NCBI GenBank assembly: GCA_004554775.1
Contig: SFKI01000005.1
Location: forward strand, 131,665-195,664
Source: Subdoligranulum variabile
Lineage (GTDB): Bacteria; Bacillota; Clostridia; Oscillospirales; Ruminococcaceae
Direction of reading: 5' to 3'
Length of the DNA: 64,000 nucleotides
Shown: positions 41,899-50,917 of the stretch, in pieces
Numbering within the stretch: the stretch's first letter is position 1
Layout of the letters: each line of letters starts with the position of its first letter
Made by a program: the position numbers and the translations under genes
The notes under the pieces: generated by a model
Seen by the model: the letters and a program-made list of their open reading frames with translations, nothing else
Databases searched by the model: none
Told to the model about the DNA's origin: nothing

Positions 41899-41917
41899 AG
41901 GTGCGATATATTCTCTT

Positions 41918-43153
41918 TTAGTCCGCCTTGGAAACGACCGTACCGTCCGAGCCAAGCGTTTCGGTCCACTTGACCGCGCCGTCCACGAAGGTGTTGATGG
42001 CAATGCTCTTGATAGCGTCGCCGTTCTCATCCAGCGTGATGTCGCCGCCGACACCGGTGAAGCTCATGCCGGTCATGCCTTTGACAAGGCTGGCCGTGTC
42101 GGTGCCGCCTGCATTCTCGGCGGCCTGAACCAGCATGTACATAGCGTCATAATACAGAGCTGCACAGGCGTTCAGGCTTTCGGTGCCGTACTTTTCCGTG
42201 TACTTCTGCACGAAGTTCTGGACAGCCGGAGCTGTATCCTCGCTGGAGTAGTGGTTGGTGAAGTAGCAGTCATCGAACTGGGTGGCCAGACCGGTGGTGT
42301 CGCAGCCATCCCAGCCGTCACCGCCCATGATGGCACCGGTAAAGCCTGCATTGCGGGCTGCACCAACCAGCAACGGAACGGTGTCGAGGAAGCAGGGATA
42401 ATACAAAAGCTCTGCACCGCTGGCCACGGCCTGCGCCGCCTGCGAAGAATAATCGGTGTCGGTGGTCATACACTCACCGGTATAGGCAACCTCAATGCCG
42501 TTGGCCTCGCAGTTTTCAATAAATGCATCCTTCAGGCCGTTGGAGTAGTCATCGTCCTTGGCGTAGATGACTGCGGCCTTGGTAAAGCCTTTGTCCTTGG
42601 CGAAAAGCGCTGCCATCTTGCCCTGATACGGGTCGATGAAGCAGTTGCGGAAGATGGTGTCGCCCTTTAAGGTAACATCGGCGTTGGTTGCACCGGTCGC
42701 CAGCAGCAGCATGCCGTCCTTGGAGGCCTGCTCTGCCATGGGCAGCGTGACCGATGAGAAGAAGCTGCCGACGATGGCCTCGGGCGAATCTGCCATGACC
42801 TTGTTGTAGGCGTTCATCGCCTGCTTGGCGTCCTTGGCATCGTCTGCGACCTTGCCGCCGTTGACGATTTCGATCTTATAGCCGGAGTCCCCGGCGTTGA
42901 TCTCCTCCACAGCCATATCAACGGCGTTCTGTGCGCCCTCGCCGTAAATGGCGGAGCCGCCAGTCATAGCGCAGACAACACCCACACGAATGATGTTATC
43001 TTCCTCGCCATCCGCTGCGGCGGTGCTGCTGGCCGGGGCCTCACTGGAAGCAGCCGCCCCGCCCTGCTGGGTGCTGGAACCGCAGCCTGCAAACAGGCTG
43101 GCCGACATGGCAGCTGCCATAGTAAGTGCAAGAACTCGATTACGCTTTTTCAT
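41918..43153 (-). CDS. livJ: Amino-acid-type ABC transporter receptor lipoprotein (LivJ/LivK family)
   Basis: A 411-residue lipoprotein with signal peptide ending LFAGC (Cys24), an Ala/Ser linker to about 55, and a type I periplasmic-binding-protein fold. IRVGVVCAMTGGSAIYGEGAQNAVDMAVEEIN, VGSFFSSVTLPMAEQA, KAAVIYAKDDDYSNGLKDAF and MGGDGWDG are the family's successive blocks. Binding-site residues cannot be tied to leucine specifically. The downstream D-glutamate/5-oxoproline genes make an unusual amino acid or pyroglutamate a plausible ligand. Start ATG follows GAGAGGG. Confidence 0.9.
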   Translation of the reverse strand: MKKRNRVLALTMAAAMSASLFAGCGSSTQQGGAAASSEAPASSTAAADGEEDNIIRVGVVCAMTGGSAIYGEGAQNAVDMAVEEINAGDSGYKIEIVNGGKVADDAKDAKQAMNAYNKVMADSPEAIVGSFFSSVTLPMAEQASKDGMLLLATGATNADVTLKGDTIFRNCFIDPYQGKMAALFAKDKGFTKAAVIYAKDDDYSNGLKDAFIENCEANGIEVAYTGECMTTDTDYSSQAAQAVASGAELLYYPCFLDTVPLLVGAARNAGFTGAIMGGDGWDGCDTTGLATQFDDCYFTNHYSSEDTAPAVQNFVQKYTEKYGTESLNACAALYYDAMYMLVQAAENAGGTDTASLVKGMTGMSFTGVGGDITLDENGDAIKSIAINTFVDGAVKWTETLGSDGTVVSKAD

Positions 43154-43212
43154 GGTGTGACCCTCTCTTTCCTTTTTTACATACTTTACAATGAACCCTC
43201 TATCATCCAAAA

Positions 43213-43363
43213 CAAAAGGCGCACAGCACCTGCAATGGTGCTGCACGCCTTTGTGCTTAAACAGAAAAAGGGGTCGCGATACTTTTGCAAGTACGCGACC
43301 CCTTTGTCCCGTTTGTGTTCTGTGATGATGGTGTCATTATAGCAGACTGTGCAAAAAGTGCAA
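43213..43363 (-). promoter_or_regulatory. livJ promoter and leader with two successive terminators
   Basis: On the minus strand TTGCAC (43358-43363), 16 bases, TATAAT (43336-43341). About 30 bases into the transcript a terminator (AAAGGGGTCGCG/CGCGACCCC, then TTTTTC, 43264-43305) is followed by a second (AAAGGCG..CAGCACC/GGTGCTG..CGCC, then TTTTGTTTT, 43213-43252), both before the livJ ribosome site. This suggests attenuation control of the whole importer run or a short discrete RNA. Confidence 0.55.
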
Positions 43364-43466
43364 GCCTTTTTTGGCAATTCCTACTAAAGCTTTGCCATTC
43401 CATGTGCTTTGCTTACGAAAACAATGTTTTTTTGCGGCTCGAACATTAGATTCTTAATGTACGGCC

Positions 43467-44209
43467 TTATTTGTAGGAAACGACCTCGATCCCGTACTGC
43501 TGTGCGGCCAGTGCTTCCCAGCGGGCAAGCTGCGCTTTGGTCGGTGCGGCAAAGTCCGCCGATGGTCTGGGCAGGCCCAGCTCGGCGTATTTGCCCTCAC
43601 CGTAGCAGTGGTACGGCAGTAGCTCCAGCCTTGCGCCGGGGCAATGGCTGCTGATAAAAGTGAACGCCTTTTCCATCGTGGCATCATCCGCATTGACGCC
43701 GACGATGGTTGGAATACGCACGACGAGCGGCACGCCGAGGGCGGCGGCTTTTTGCAAATTTTCCAGAATCGTTTCATTGCCCTGCCCCGTAAAGCGGCGA
43801 TGGGCCTGCGTGTCCGGGTGCTTGAGATCCATAAAAAGTAAATCCATTTTTTGCAGCACGGGGCGCAGCGCGGCAAAATCGAACTGGCCGCAGGTTTCCA
43901 GCGCCAGCGAGATACCGTCGTCGTACAACGCATCGACCAGTTCGGCCAAAAAAGGCGGCTGTGCGGTGGCTTCCCCTCCCGAAAACGTCACCCACCGCCC
44001 GAGTAGCGGTAAAAAATTTCCTGCTGGCGCAGCTTTTTCAGCACATCCCCGGTTTCGGCCCAGTGGGTCATAGCGTTGCGGCAGGTCTGACCCTCGGGGT
44101 TGGCACACCAAGCGCAGCGCAGCGGGCAGCTCGCCATAAACACGACCGTGCGGATGCCGTCCCCGTCGTTGACCGAGAAGTTTTGCAGCTGCATCAGATA
44201 GCCGCCCAT
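43467..44209 (-). pseudogene. Glycyl-radical-enzyme activase, frameshifted
   Basis: From ATG 44209 (ribosome site AAGGAGG) the frame gives MQLQNFSVNDGDGIRT and the radical-SAM motif CPLRCAWC, then ends prematurely at RYSGGG followed by TGA. In the next frame VTFSGGEATAQPPFL (the SAM-binding GGE motif) continues to a normal C terminus at 43467. Normal activases read YSGGGVTFSGGE across this point, so a single G is missing near 44000. The intact product would be about 247 residues and would install the glycyl radical on the enzyme encoded 11 bases upstream. Confidence 0.8.
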
Positions 44210-44219
44210 AGCGCCCTCC

Positions 44220-46589
44220 TTACAGCTCGGTATGCTCGGTGCGGGCAATGATGGCATCCTGCATCGAGCGGGACAGATTGACAAACTGGGTCGAGTAGCC
44301 CGCCACGCGGACCAGAAGATCCTTGTAGTTCTCCGGCGTTTTCTGCGCGGCGCGCAGCACCTCGGATGAAACGCTGTTGAACTGCACATGGAATGCCCCC
44401 AGCGCAAACAGCGTCTGGATCATCGCGCCCAGGTTGGCCTGCCCGCGCTTGGTAGCAATGAGGTCATGCCCCAGCCGCAGGTTAAGCAGCGTGCCGCCGG
44501 AGTGGATCTCCTGGTTCAATTTGGCCGAGGAATGCATCGCGGCCAGCGGCGTGGACATATCGGTGCCGACATAGGGGGACACACCCTCGCTGGACGGCTC
44601 GCCCGCGCGGCGGCCATCCGGGGTGGTGCCCAGCACGCGGCCCATGGGGATGTAGTTGGAGATGCCCATAAACGCCGTAAGGAACGGTGAGCCGAAAATG
44701 TCCTTGTATTGATGGATCTCTTTATAGAAATGGTTGGCGATCTCGCGGGCGATATCATCGGCATAGTCGTCATCGTTGCCGTATTTAGGCGCAGCCTTGG
44801 CGGCTTTTTGCAGTTCCTCATAGCCTTGCCAATCGGCCTGCAGGGCATTGGCGAGGGTTGCCATATTGCAGACCTTGTCCTCGAACACCAGCTTTTTGAC
44901 AGCGGCCAGCGAGTTGGCAACGACAGCCAGCCCGATGCCGGTGATGACAGGCCCGATGTTGTACTGCGCGCCGCCGTGGCTCAGATCTTTGCCGGATTCC
45001 AGGCAATGCTCGATGCAACTGGAAAGGAACGGACGCGGGACCATCTCGCGGTGCAGACGCTGGGCCTCCACCGTCAGGATGATAGAGTGGCGGCACAGGT
45101 TGTCAAACTGGCGGTAAAACGCGGCTTTCACCTCGTTAAAGCTGGTCATCTCGGCTGCGGGCTTTTCGTCCAGGCCCATCCTTTCGCCGGTCATCAGGCT
45201 GACACCTTGGTTCAAAGCATATTCCAGCGCCGAGCCAAAGTTCATATTGACAGCGGCGGTCCACTCCCCTGTCTTGCGGTTGTGCGGCACTACGCAGCCG
45301 CAGTTGTTCCAGTCGCGGGCATCCTCGGGGGCATAGCCCGCGTTTAACAGCATCTGGTAGCCGACGCTGTCGCTGTGGATGGCCGGGAAGCCCGTACCTG
45401 TGCTGACAAGGTGCGTCACCGCGTCCATAAATTCCCGCGGGCAATCCGCCTGCACGCGGACCAACAGGCCCGGCTGGTGGGTCTTGCATTCCTCGGTAGC
45501 TTTCATCGCCATAAAGGTGACGGGGTTGGTGCCATCCTGCCCGCTGCGGGTCTTGCCGCCGACCGTCAGGTTCTGGAACTGGTTATACCCGGCAAAATAG
45601 TCCGCCGTGTTGGCTGAGATGGTCCACACCCACTCCGAATATTTCAGCCAGAGCGCGTCGACCAACTCCTGTGCAAAATCCGGGGTCAGTATACCGGCCC
45701 GCACGTCCTGCTCGTAGTAGGGGTCCATGTACTGGTCAAACCGCCCGGGGTTGAGCGAGAGCGGATTTTCGCTTAAAATACCGCCCACCTGCACAAACCA
45801 TAAGAACTGCATTGCTTCGTAGAAAGTGCGTGGCGGCTGCTCAGGCACATGGCGGCAGTTGACCGCAATGCGCAAAAGTTCGGCGGCGCGGGTGGGGTCA
45901 GTTTCCAGCGCCGAGAGTTTCTCGGCTTCGTCTGCATAGCGGTTGGCATAACGGATGATGCCGCGCGACGTCACCAGCACAGACTCGTAAAAATCGCGCT
46001 TTTCCTCGTCCTCGGGGTTCGTGATATCCAGCGCGGCGATGTGCTGCTCGGCCTCATGGATGATGCCGCCGAAGCCTTTTTTGAACAGCACATCCTGATA
46101 GTCCGGCGTGACCTCGCCCACGGCCTGCCGCCATTTGGAATCGCTGTCAATAATGCCGGTATCAACGCCGATGTGGCGCGTTTCGGCGGGCAGCCGCGCA
46201 AGAAAAGCTTCCTCGAGCGATTTGCCCTTCCAGTACGGGAAAATCTTTTCCCGCACAAAGCGGCGCTGCTCATCCGTCATAATATACGGATCCTGCGGAC
46301 GGGTGGCGAAGTGGTCCATCTCGCGGTCGACCCACTGCCAGGAAAATTCCGGCGTCAGGATGCCGCACTTGCGGTATTCGCCGATGGCACCGACAATGAG
46401 TTCGCCCTCGAAAATATGCACACCCAGGTTGGTGCAGCAGTCATAAAACGCCTACGCGCTGCGGATGCAGGCGGGCTTGCCCTCGCTCTTTTTGTAGGAC
46501 TCTGTCCAGAGCGCGGCGCGCTCGCAGGAGATCTGCGGTTTTGCGTTTACGTAGTTTTGTCGGATCTTTTCAATGCGTGCTGTAACTAT
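44220..46589 (-). pseudogene. Glycyl radical enzyme of unknown substrate with an in-frame amber codon
   Basis: The reading frame runs from about 46589 and encodes RIEKIRQNYVNAKPQISCERA, the usual N terminus of PFL-like dehydratases. A TAG at 46452-46454 (codon 46) interrupts it, after which it continues in frame FEGELIVGAIGEYR for 730 residues to the radical motif VRVAGYS with Gly764. The catalytic cysteine is Cys432 in NCGCVVPHN, and the residue two positions on is Val where diol, choline and hydroxyproline dehydratases have Glu. The natural start position holds ATA seven bases after GGGAGGG instead of ATG. An internal GTG at 46421 could start a truncated protein. Confidence 0.75.
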
Positions 46590-46941
46590 AGCTATACCCT
46601 CCCATTCAGCCTGAAGCTGTATGAAAACACAGTAACACGCCGAATCCCACCGCGTCAACGGACTTAAGAATTTGGGATAAAATACAAAAGATTGTTACGC
46701 AGTTTGTGCTTTTTGCCAAAAAATCGGAAGGGGTGCCGTAGCAATTTGTGTACGGGTTGCTTATATAAAAAATTACCGCCTCTGCACCGGAACAGCAAGC
46801 GCAAAGACGGAACATTTGATTCTGTTATACCATCCCACAAGCCCTGTATGAAACTGACAAGGCCATAGCGGTCAATGTCCGCTCTCAGGCCGTTTACGGT
46901 GTCCGTGTGGGCTTCCATGATCTTCGTATATCTCCCTACAA
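46590..46941. other. Gap without a recognised gene
   Basis: About 350 A+T-rich bases. On the minus strand a short frame beginning MEAHTDTVNGLRADIDRYG (ATG at 46918) looks like a decayed gene end, but its continuation is low-complexity and lacks a stop-defined domain. No promoter for the glycyl radical gene could be placed with confidence; a TTATATAA stretch near 46760 is the best candidate. Confidence 0.4.
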
Positions 46942-46980
46942 AACAACAAGCAGGTACAGCTGCTGTACCTGCTTGTTGTT
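46942..46980. terminator. Perfect 18-base-arm hairpin after the fatty-acid/marR run
   Basis: AACAACAAGCAGGTACAG and its exact complement are separated by three bases, 13 bases beyond the MarR stop codon. The T-rich end TTGTTGTTTTG on the minus strand fits termination of the fab operon and marR. Confidence 0.8.
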
Positions 46981-46993
46981 ATCGCCATGCTTA

Positions 46994-47437
46994 TTATTTG
47001 GGCAATTCAATTTCCGGCATCAGTTCGTCGGAAACTACCTGCAGCATTTCTTCCAGTTTGGCCAGGTCATCTGGGGTGAAGCGCTGTTTGGCGCGCTCCA
47101 TGACCAGGTGCAGGTAGGAATAGCTGATGTTATAGTAATCAATGTACTTTTGCGTCGGACGCAGACGGTATTCCCTCTTGTCGGTGGTGGACTGGATACG
47201 CTCCACATAGCCCTTTTTGACCAGCGAATTGATCTTGTAGGCTGCGTTGGGGGTGGAAAGGTTCATCATGTGGCTGAACTGCGCGATGGTAGGCTCGCCC
47301 AGAGCCATGATAACTTCCATGCAGAAAGATTCTACCGTTGTCAGCGTAGCTTCGCGGTCCTCAAAGCGGCTGAAGATCTGTTTATAGAAATGCAGCTTGA
47401 ATTTTGTGTATACCTGCCCGAATGTCTGGTCCAGCAT
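46994..47437 (-). CDS. MarR-family regulator, FabT-like
   Basis: A 147-residue winged-helix regulator. TIAQFSHMMNLSTPNAAYKINSLVKKGYV is the helix-turn-helix and RIQSTTDKREYRLRPT is the wing. Its place directly after fabZ, and MarR-type FabT being the known repressor of fab operons in related Firmicutes, suggest control of fatty-acid synthesis by acyl-ACP. It has its own TATAAT (minus strand, 47469-47474) between fabZ and its start, so it can be expressed apart from the operon. Start ATG follows AGGGGA; the longer upstream frame is ignored. Confidence 0.82.
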   Translation of the reverse strand: MLDQTFGQVYTKFKLHFYKQIFSRFEDREATLTTVESFCMEVIMALGEPTIAQFSHMMNLSTPNAAYKINSLVKKGYVERIQSTTDKREYRLRPTQKYIDYYNISYSYLHLVMERAKQRFTPDDLAKLEEMLQVVSDELMPEIELPK

Positions 47438-47501
47438 GGCGAGAATCCCCCTGTAGGTTAATGGTTCTATTATAGCACAATCCGCCATGCAAAACCAGCC
47501 C

Positions 47502-47960
47502 TCAGGCATCCGCGATGACAAATGTCAGCTCGGCGTTGGCCGCGCGTACACCGTCCACCCAGGCGGTGGCCTTGCCGATGCCTACTGGGCCATGCTGCTC
47601 TATCAGTTCACACTCCAAAATCAGCACATCGCCGGGCACGACCTGGCGGCGGAAGCGGGCATTTTTTACCCCGCCGAACAGGGCGAGCTTGCCGTGGTTT
47701 TCCGGCAGGCTTAATGCGGCAACCGCGCCGGTTTGGGCAAGAGCCTCTAAAATCAGTACCCCGGGCATGACAGGGTGTCCCGGAAAATGCCCCGCAAAAA
47801 ACGGTTCTGTGCGGGTCACACATTTAACGCCGCGCGCCCATTGACCGGGCGTGTAGTCAAGGATCTTATCCACCAGCGCAAACGGGTAACGGTGCGGCAG
47901 AATCTTTTCGATCTCCGCCGCCGTCAGGGTGCGTGGCGGCTCGTTGGGTGTAACGTTCAT
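47502..47960 (-). CDS. fabZ: 3-hydroxyacyl-ACP dehydratase FabZ
   Basis: A 152-residue hot-dog-fold dehydratase. LPHRYPFALVDKI precedes the catalytic HFPGHPVMPGVLILEALAQ, holding the histidine and glutamate of the active site. It dehydrates 3-hydroxyacyl-ACP in each elongation cycle. It starts three bases after fabF ends and is the last biosynthetic gene of the operon. Confidence 0.95.
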   Translation of the reverse strand: MNVTPNEPPRTLTAAEIEKILPHRYPFALVDKILDYTPGQWARGVKCVTRTEPFFAGHFPGHPVMPGVLILEALAQTGAVAALSLPENHGKLALFGGVKNARFRRQVVPGDVLILECELIEQHGPVGIGKATAWVDGVRAANAELTFVIADA

Positions 47961-47963
47961 CCC

Positions 47964-49214
47964 TCAGTCCTCCCAGCGTTTAAACACCACGCAGGCGTTG
48001 TGGCCGCCAAAGCCCAGGTTGTCGCTCATCGCGTAATCCACCTGCACGGCGCGGCCCTGATTAGGAATATAGTCAAGGTCCAGCTCCGGGTCAGGCTCCT
48101 GCAAATTTACAGTAGCAGGCAAAAAGGCATCGTGCAGGGCCAGTGCGGTAAAGACGCCCTCTACCCCGCCGGCACCGCCCAGCAAATGGCCGGTCATCGA
48201 CTTGGTCGAAGATACGGCCAGTTTATACGCATGGGCACCGAACACCGCCTTGATGGCCGCTGTCTCGCAGCTGTCATTCAGATGGGTGGATGTTCCGTGG
48301 GCGTTGATGTAGCCGATCTGTTCAGGTGCCACACCGCCGTCGGCCAGCGCCAGCTGCATGCAGGCTGCACCGCCTGCGCCGCCCGGTGCCGGGGCGGTAA
48401 AGTGGTAGGCATCGCAGTTGGCACCATAGCCCACGACCTCGGCATAAATTTTGGCACCGCGCGCTTTGGCGGCTTCGAGTTCTTCCAACAGCAGCACACC
48501 GCTGCCCTCGCCCATCACAAAGCCGCTGCGCCGGGTATCAAAGGGGATCGACGCCCGGGTCGGGTCGTCCGCCGTGCAAAGGGCCTTCATGCTGGCAAAG
48601 CCGCCCACACCCAGCGGGCTGATGCAGCTTTCACTGCCGCCGCAGAGCATGCGGTCCTCGTATCCATCGCGGATGCGGTGGAACGCATCGCCGATTGCAT
48701 TGGTACCGCCCGCACAGGCGGTGGTGGGGCAGCTGCACATGCCCTGCAAGCCAAAGCGGATGGCGACTTGCCCCGCCGCCATGTTTCCGATGGACATGGG
48801 GACAAAATACGGGCTGACCTTTTCAAAGCCGCGCTGCTGGCCGCGGGTATGTTCTTCCTCGATGGTGGGCAGGCCGCCGATGCCGCTGGAAAGGATAACA
48901 CCAAACCGCGTACGGTCGATTTCTTCCAGCGCAAGGCCGCTGTCGCGGACGGCTTCATCGGCGGCGGCCACGGCAAACTGAGTAAAACGCGCCATTTTGC
49001 GGGCTTCGCGCTTGTCGATACGCGCGGCGGGGTCAAAATCCTTGACCTCTGCGGCCAGCTTTACTTTAAAATCAGCCGTATCAAAAGCCGTGATCGGCCC
49101 TACTGCGCTGCGGCCCGCCTTAATGTTCGCCCAGCTTTCGGCTACCGTATTGCCGGTAGGGTTTACCGTGCCAAGGCCGGTGATAACGACCCGGCGGTTC
49201 TTTTCTGTGTTCAT
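47964..49214 (-). CDS. fabF: 3-oxoacyl-ACP synthase II FabF
   Basis: A 416-residue condensing enzyme. The nucleophile Cys167 is in TTACAGGT, the catalytic histidines are in NAHGTSTHLND and SMTGHLLG, and GFGGHNA closes the protein. It elongates malonyl-ACP with acyl-ACP. Start ATG lies ten bases after fabG in the operon. Confidence 0.95.
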   Translation of the reverse strand: MNTEKNRRVVITGLGTVNPTGNTVAESWANIKAGRSAVGPITAFDTADFKVKLAAEVKDFDPAARIDKREARKMARFTQFAVAAADEAVRDSGLALEEIDRTRFGVILSSGIGGLPTIEEEHTRGQQRGFEKVSPYFVPMSIGNMAAGQVAIRFGLQGMCSCPTTACAGGTNAIGDAFHRIRDGYEDRMLCGGSESCISPLGVGGFASMKALCTADDPTRASIPFDTRRSGFVMGEGSGVLLLEELEAAKARGAKIYAEVVGYGANCDAYHFTAPAPGGAGGAACMQLALADGGVAPEQIGYINAHGTSTHLNDSCETAAIKAVFGAHAYKLAVSSTKSMTGHLLGGAGGVEGVFTALALHDAFLPATVNLQEPDPELDLDYIPNQGRAVQVDYAMSDNLGFGGHNACVVFKRWED

Positions 49215-49223
49215 CGTTCTACC

Positions 49224-49976
49224 TCACATTCCCATTCCGCCGTCAACGCAAAGGACCTGCCCGGTAATATACCCGGCCTGCTCCCCTGCCAGAAAGGCCA
49301 CCGCCGCAGCGACATCCTCGGCACGGCCGATCTTGCCTGCCGGGATGGCCGCCGTTGCTGCGGCGCGGGCAGCTTCCGGCATGGCGGCGGTCATATCGGT
49401 TGCAATAAACCCGGGGGCCACCGCATTGGCAGTGATATTACGGGCGGCATACTCTTTAGCGACGCTCTTTGCCAGGCCGATCAGCCCTACCTTGCTGGCG
49501 GCGTAGTTGGCCTGACCTGCGTTGCCGTGCAGGCCGACCACACTGCTGACGCTGACGATGCGCCCATACCGCTGGTGCATCATAAAGCGGGCGGCCGCTT
49601 TGGTGCAGAAAAAAGCACCCTTCAGGTTGGCGGCAAGTACGTTGTCGAAATCGGCTTCAGTCATGCGCAGCAGCAGCTTATCGGCGGTGATGCCTGCGTT
49701 GTTGACCAGCACATCAATCCGTCCAAAAGCAGCAGCGGTATCTTCTACCAGCTTCTGGCAGGCCTCGGGACTGCGCACATCCGCTTGCAGTGTGACAGCT
49801 TCCACGCCAAGGGCGCGGCAGGCGGCTGCGGTATCCTCGGCTGCGGCAGCGCTGCCCGCATAGTTGACGGCAATGTTCATGCCGTTTGCGGCCAAAGCCA
49901 GGCAGATTGCGCGGCCTATGCCTTTGGCCCCGCCCGTAACCAGGGCAGCGCGGCGCAGGGTTTCCGTTTGCGGCAT
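49224..49976 (-). CDS. fabG: 3-oxoacyl-ACP reductase FabG
   Basis: A 250-residue short-chain dehydrogenase. TGGAKGIGRA is the NADPH loop, NNAGIT the structural motif, and the catalytic Ser, Tyr and Lys are in VSSVVG and YAASK. Start ATG follows AAAGGAG two bases before the fabD stop region. Longer upstream frames run through fabD. Confidence 0.94.
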   Translation of the reverse strand: MPQTETLRRAALVTGGAKGIGRAICLALAANGMNIAVNYAGSAAAAEDTAAACRALGVEAVTLQADVRSPEACQKLVEDTAAAFGRIDVLVNNAGITADKLLLRMTEADFDNVLAANLKGAFFCTKAAARFMMHQRYGRIVSVSSVVGLHGNAGQANYAASKVGLIGLAKSVAKEYAARNITANAVAPGFIATDMTAAMPEAARAAATAAIPAGKIGRAEDVAAAVAFLAGEQAGYITGQVLCVDGGMGM

Positions 49977-49978
49977 GA

Positions 49979-50917
49979 TCAGGCTCCTTTCATGGTGCGC
50001 AGCAGCTGCTGCAGCTGCGTGGCGGTCTCTACCGGATAGCACGAGATGGCACTGCCCACTGTCTTTTTGGCAAACCCGGTCAGCACCTTGCCGGGGCCGA
50101 TCTCGATCGCAGTGTCCACGCCCAGTTCTGCCAGGCGGCGGACAGTTGCTTCCCAACGTACGCCGGACTGCACCTGTTTTTCCAGCAGCGCGGCGACCGC
50201 GTCATTCTCTGCCATTTCATGCCCCAGGCAGTTGAACAGCACGGGGAACTGCATCGGCGCAAAGTGGATGGATTTGAATTTTTCCTGCAGTGCATCCCCG
50301 GCCGGGTGCATCAGCGAAGTGTGGAACGGGCCGCTGACATTCAGCGGCAGGCAGCGCCGCGCCCCGGCGGCAAGCGCCAACGCAGCAGCTTTATCGACAG
50401 CGGCCTTGTCGCCGCCAATAACCAGCTGACCGGGGCAGTTGTAATTGCAGATCTGTACAACGCCCTCTTCGGCGGCAGCATCGCAGCAGGCCTGCAAAGG
50501 GGCCTGTTCCAGCCCCAAAACGGCTGTCATCCCGCAGGTGCGGCCAGCGGCGGCTGTGGCCATTGCCTTGCCGCGGAAAGCCGTTAAAGCAACCGCAGTC
50601 GGCACATCGAACACCCCTGCACAGGCCAAGGCGGAATACTCGCCCAGGGACAGGCCCGCCGCGTAGTCCGGCGTGATGCCTGCCTCCCGCAGTACCGCAG
50701 TAAGGCCGGCGGCAAACGCCGTCATGCAGGGCTGGGTATATTGGGTCTCGTTCATCACGCCCGCTGCGTCGGTAAAGCAGACTTCTTTCAAGTCAAAATC
50801 CACTGCAGCGGCAGCTTCGTCAAAGGCGGCGCGGAACGCGGGAAATGTCTCGTAAAGATCCTTGCCCATACCGGCGTGCTGGCTGCCCTGCCCGGCGTAT
50901 AAAAATGCTAGCTTCAT
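49979..50917 (-). CDS. fabD: Malonyl-CoA:ACP transacylase FabD
   Basis: A 312-residue transacylase. FLYAGQGSQHAGMG starts the protein, GLSLGEYSAL holds the nucleophilic serine (leucine in place of the more common histidine before it), and VSGPFHTSLM contains the catalytic histidine. It loads malonate onto the ACP encoded at the head of the operon. Its start overlaps fabK by four bases. Confidence 0.94.
   Translation of the reverse strand: MKLAFLYAGQGSQHAGMGKDLYETFPAFRAAFDEAAAAVDFDLKEVCFTDAAGVMNETQYTQPCMTAFAAGLTAVLREAGITPDYAAGLSLGEYSALACAGVFDVPTAVALTAFRGKAMATAAAGRTCGMTAVLGLEQAPLQACCDAAAEEGVVQICNYNCPGQLVIGGDKAAVDKAAALALAAGARRCLPLNVSGPFHTSLMHPAGDALQEKFKSIHFAPMQFPVLFNCLGHEMAENDAVAALLEKQVQSGVRWEATVRRLAELGVDTAIEIGPGKVLTGFAKKTVGSAISCYPVETATQLQQLLRTMKGA

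Noticed and set aside
46452..46454. The amber codon in the glycyl radical gene as a possible pyrrolysine or read-through site
   Set aside because: No pyrrolysine genes are in view, the activase is also frameshifted and the start codon is ATA, so simple decay is the better explanation.
46664..46918. An 84-codon minus-strand frame starting MEAHTDTVNG
   Set aside because: The second half is low-complexity and crosses the region upstream of a damaged gene, with no domain match; kept only as a note within the gap.
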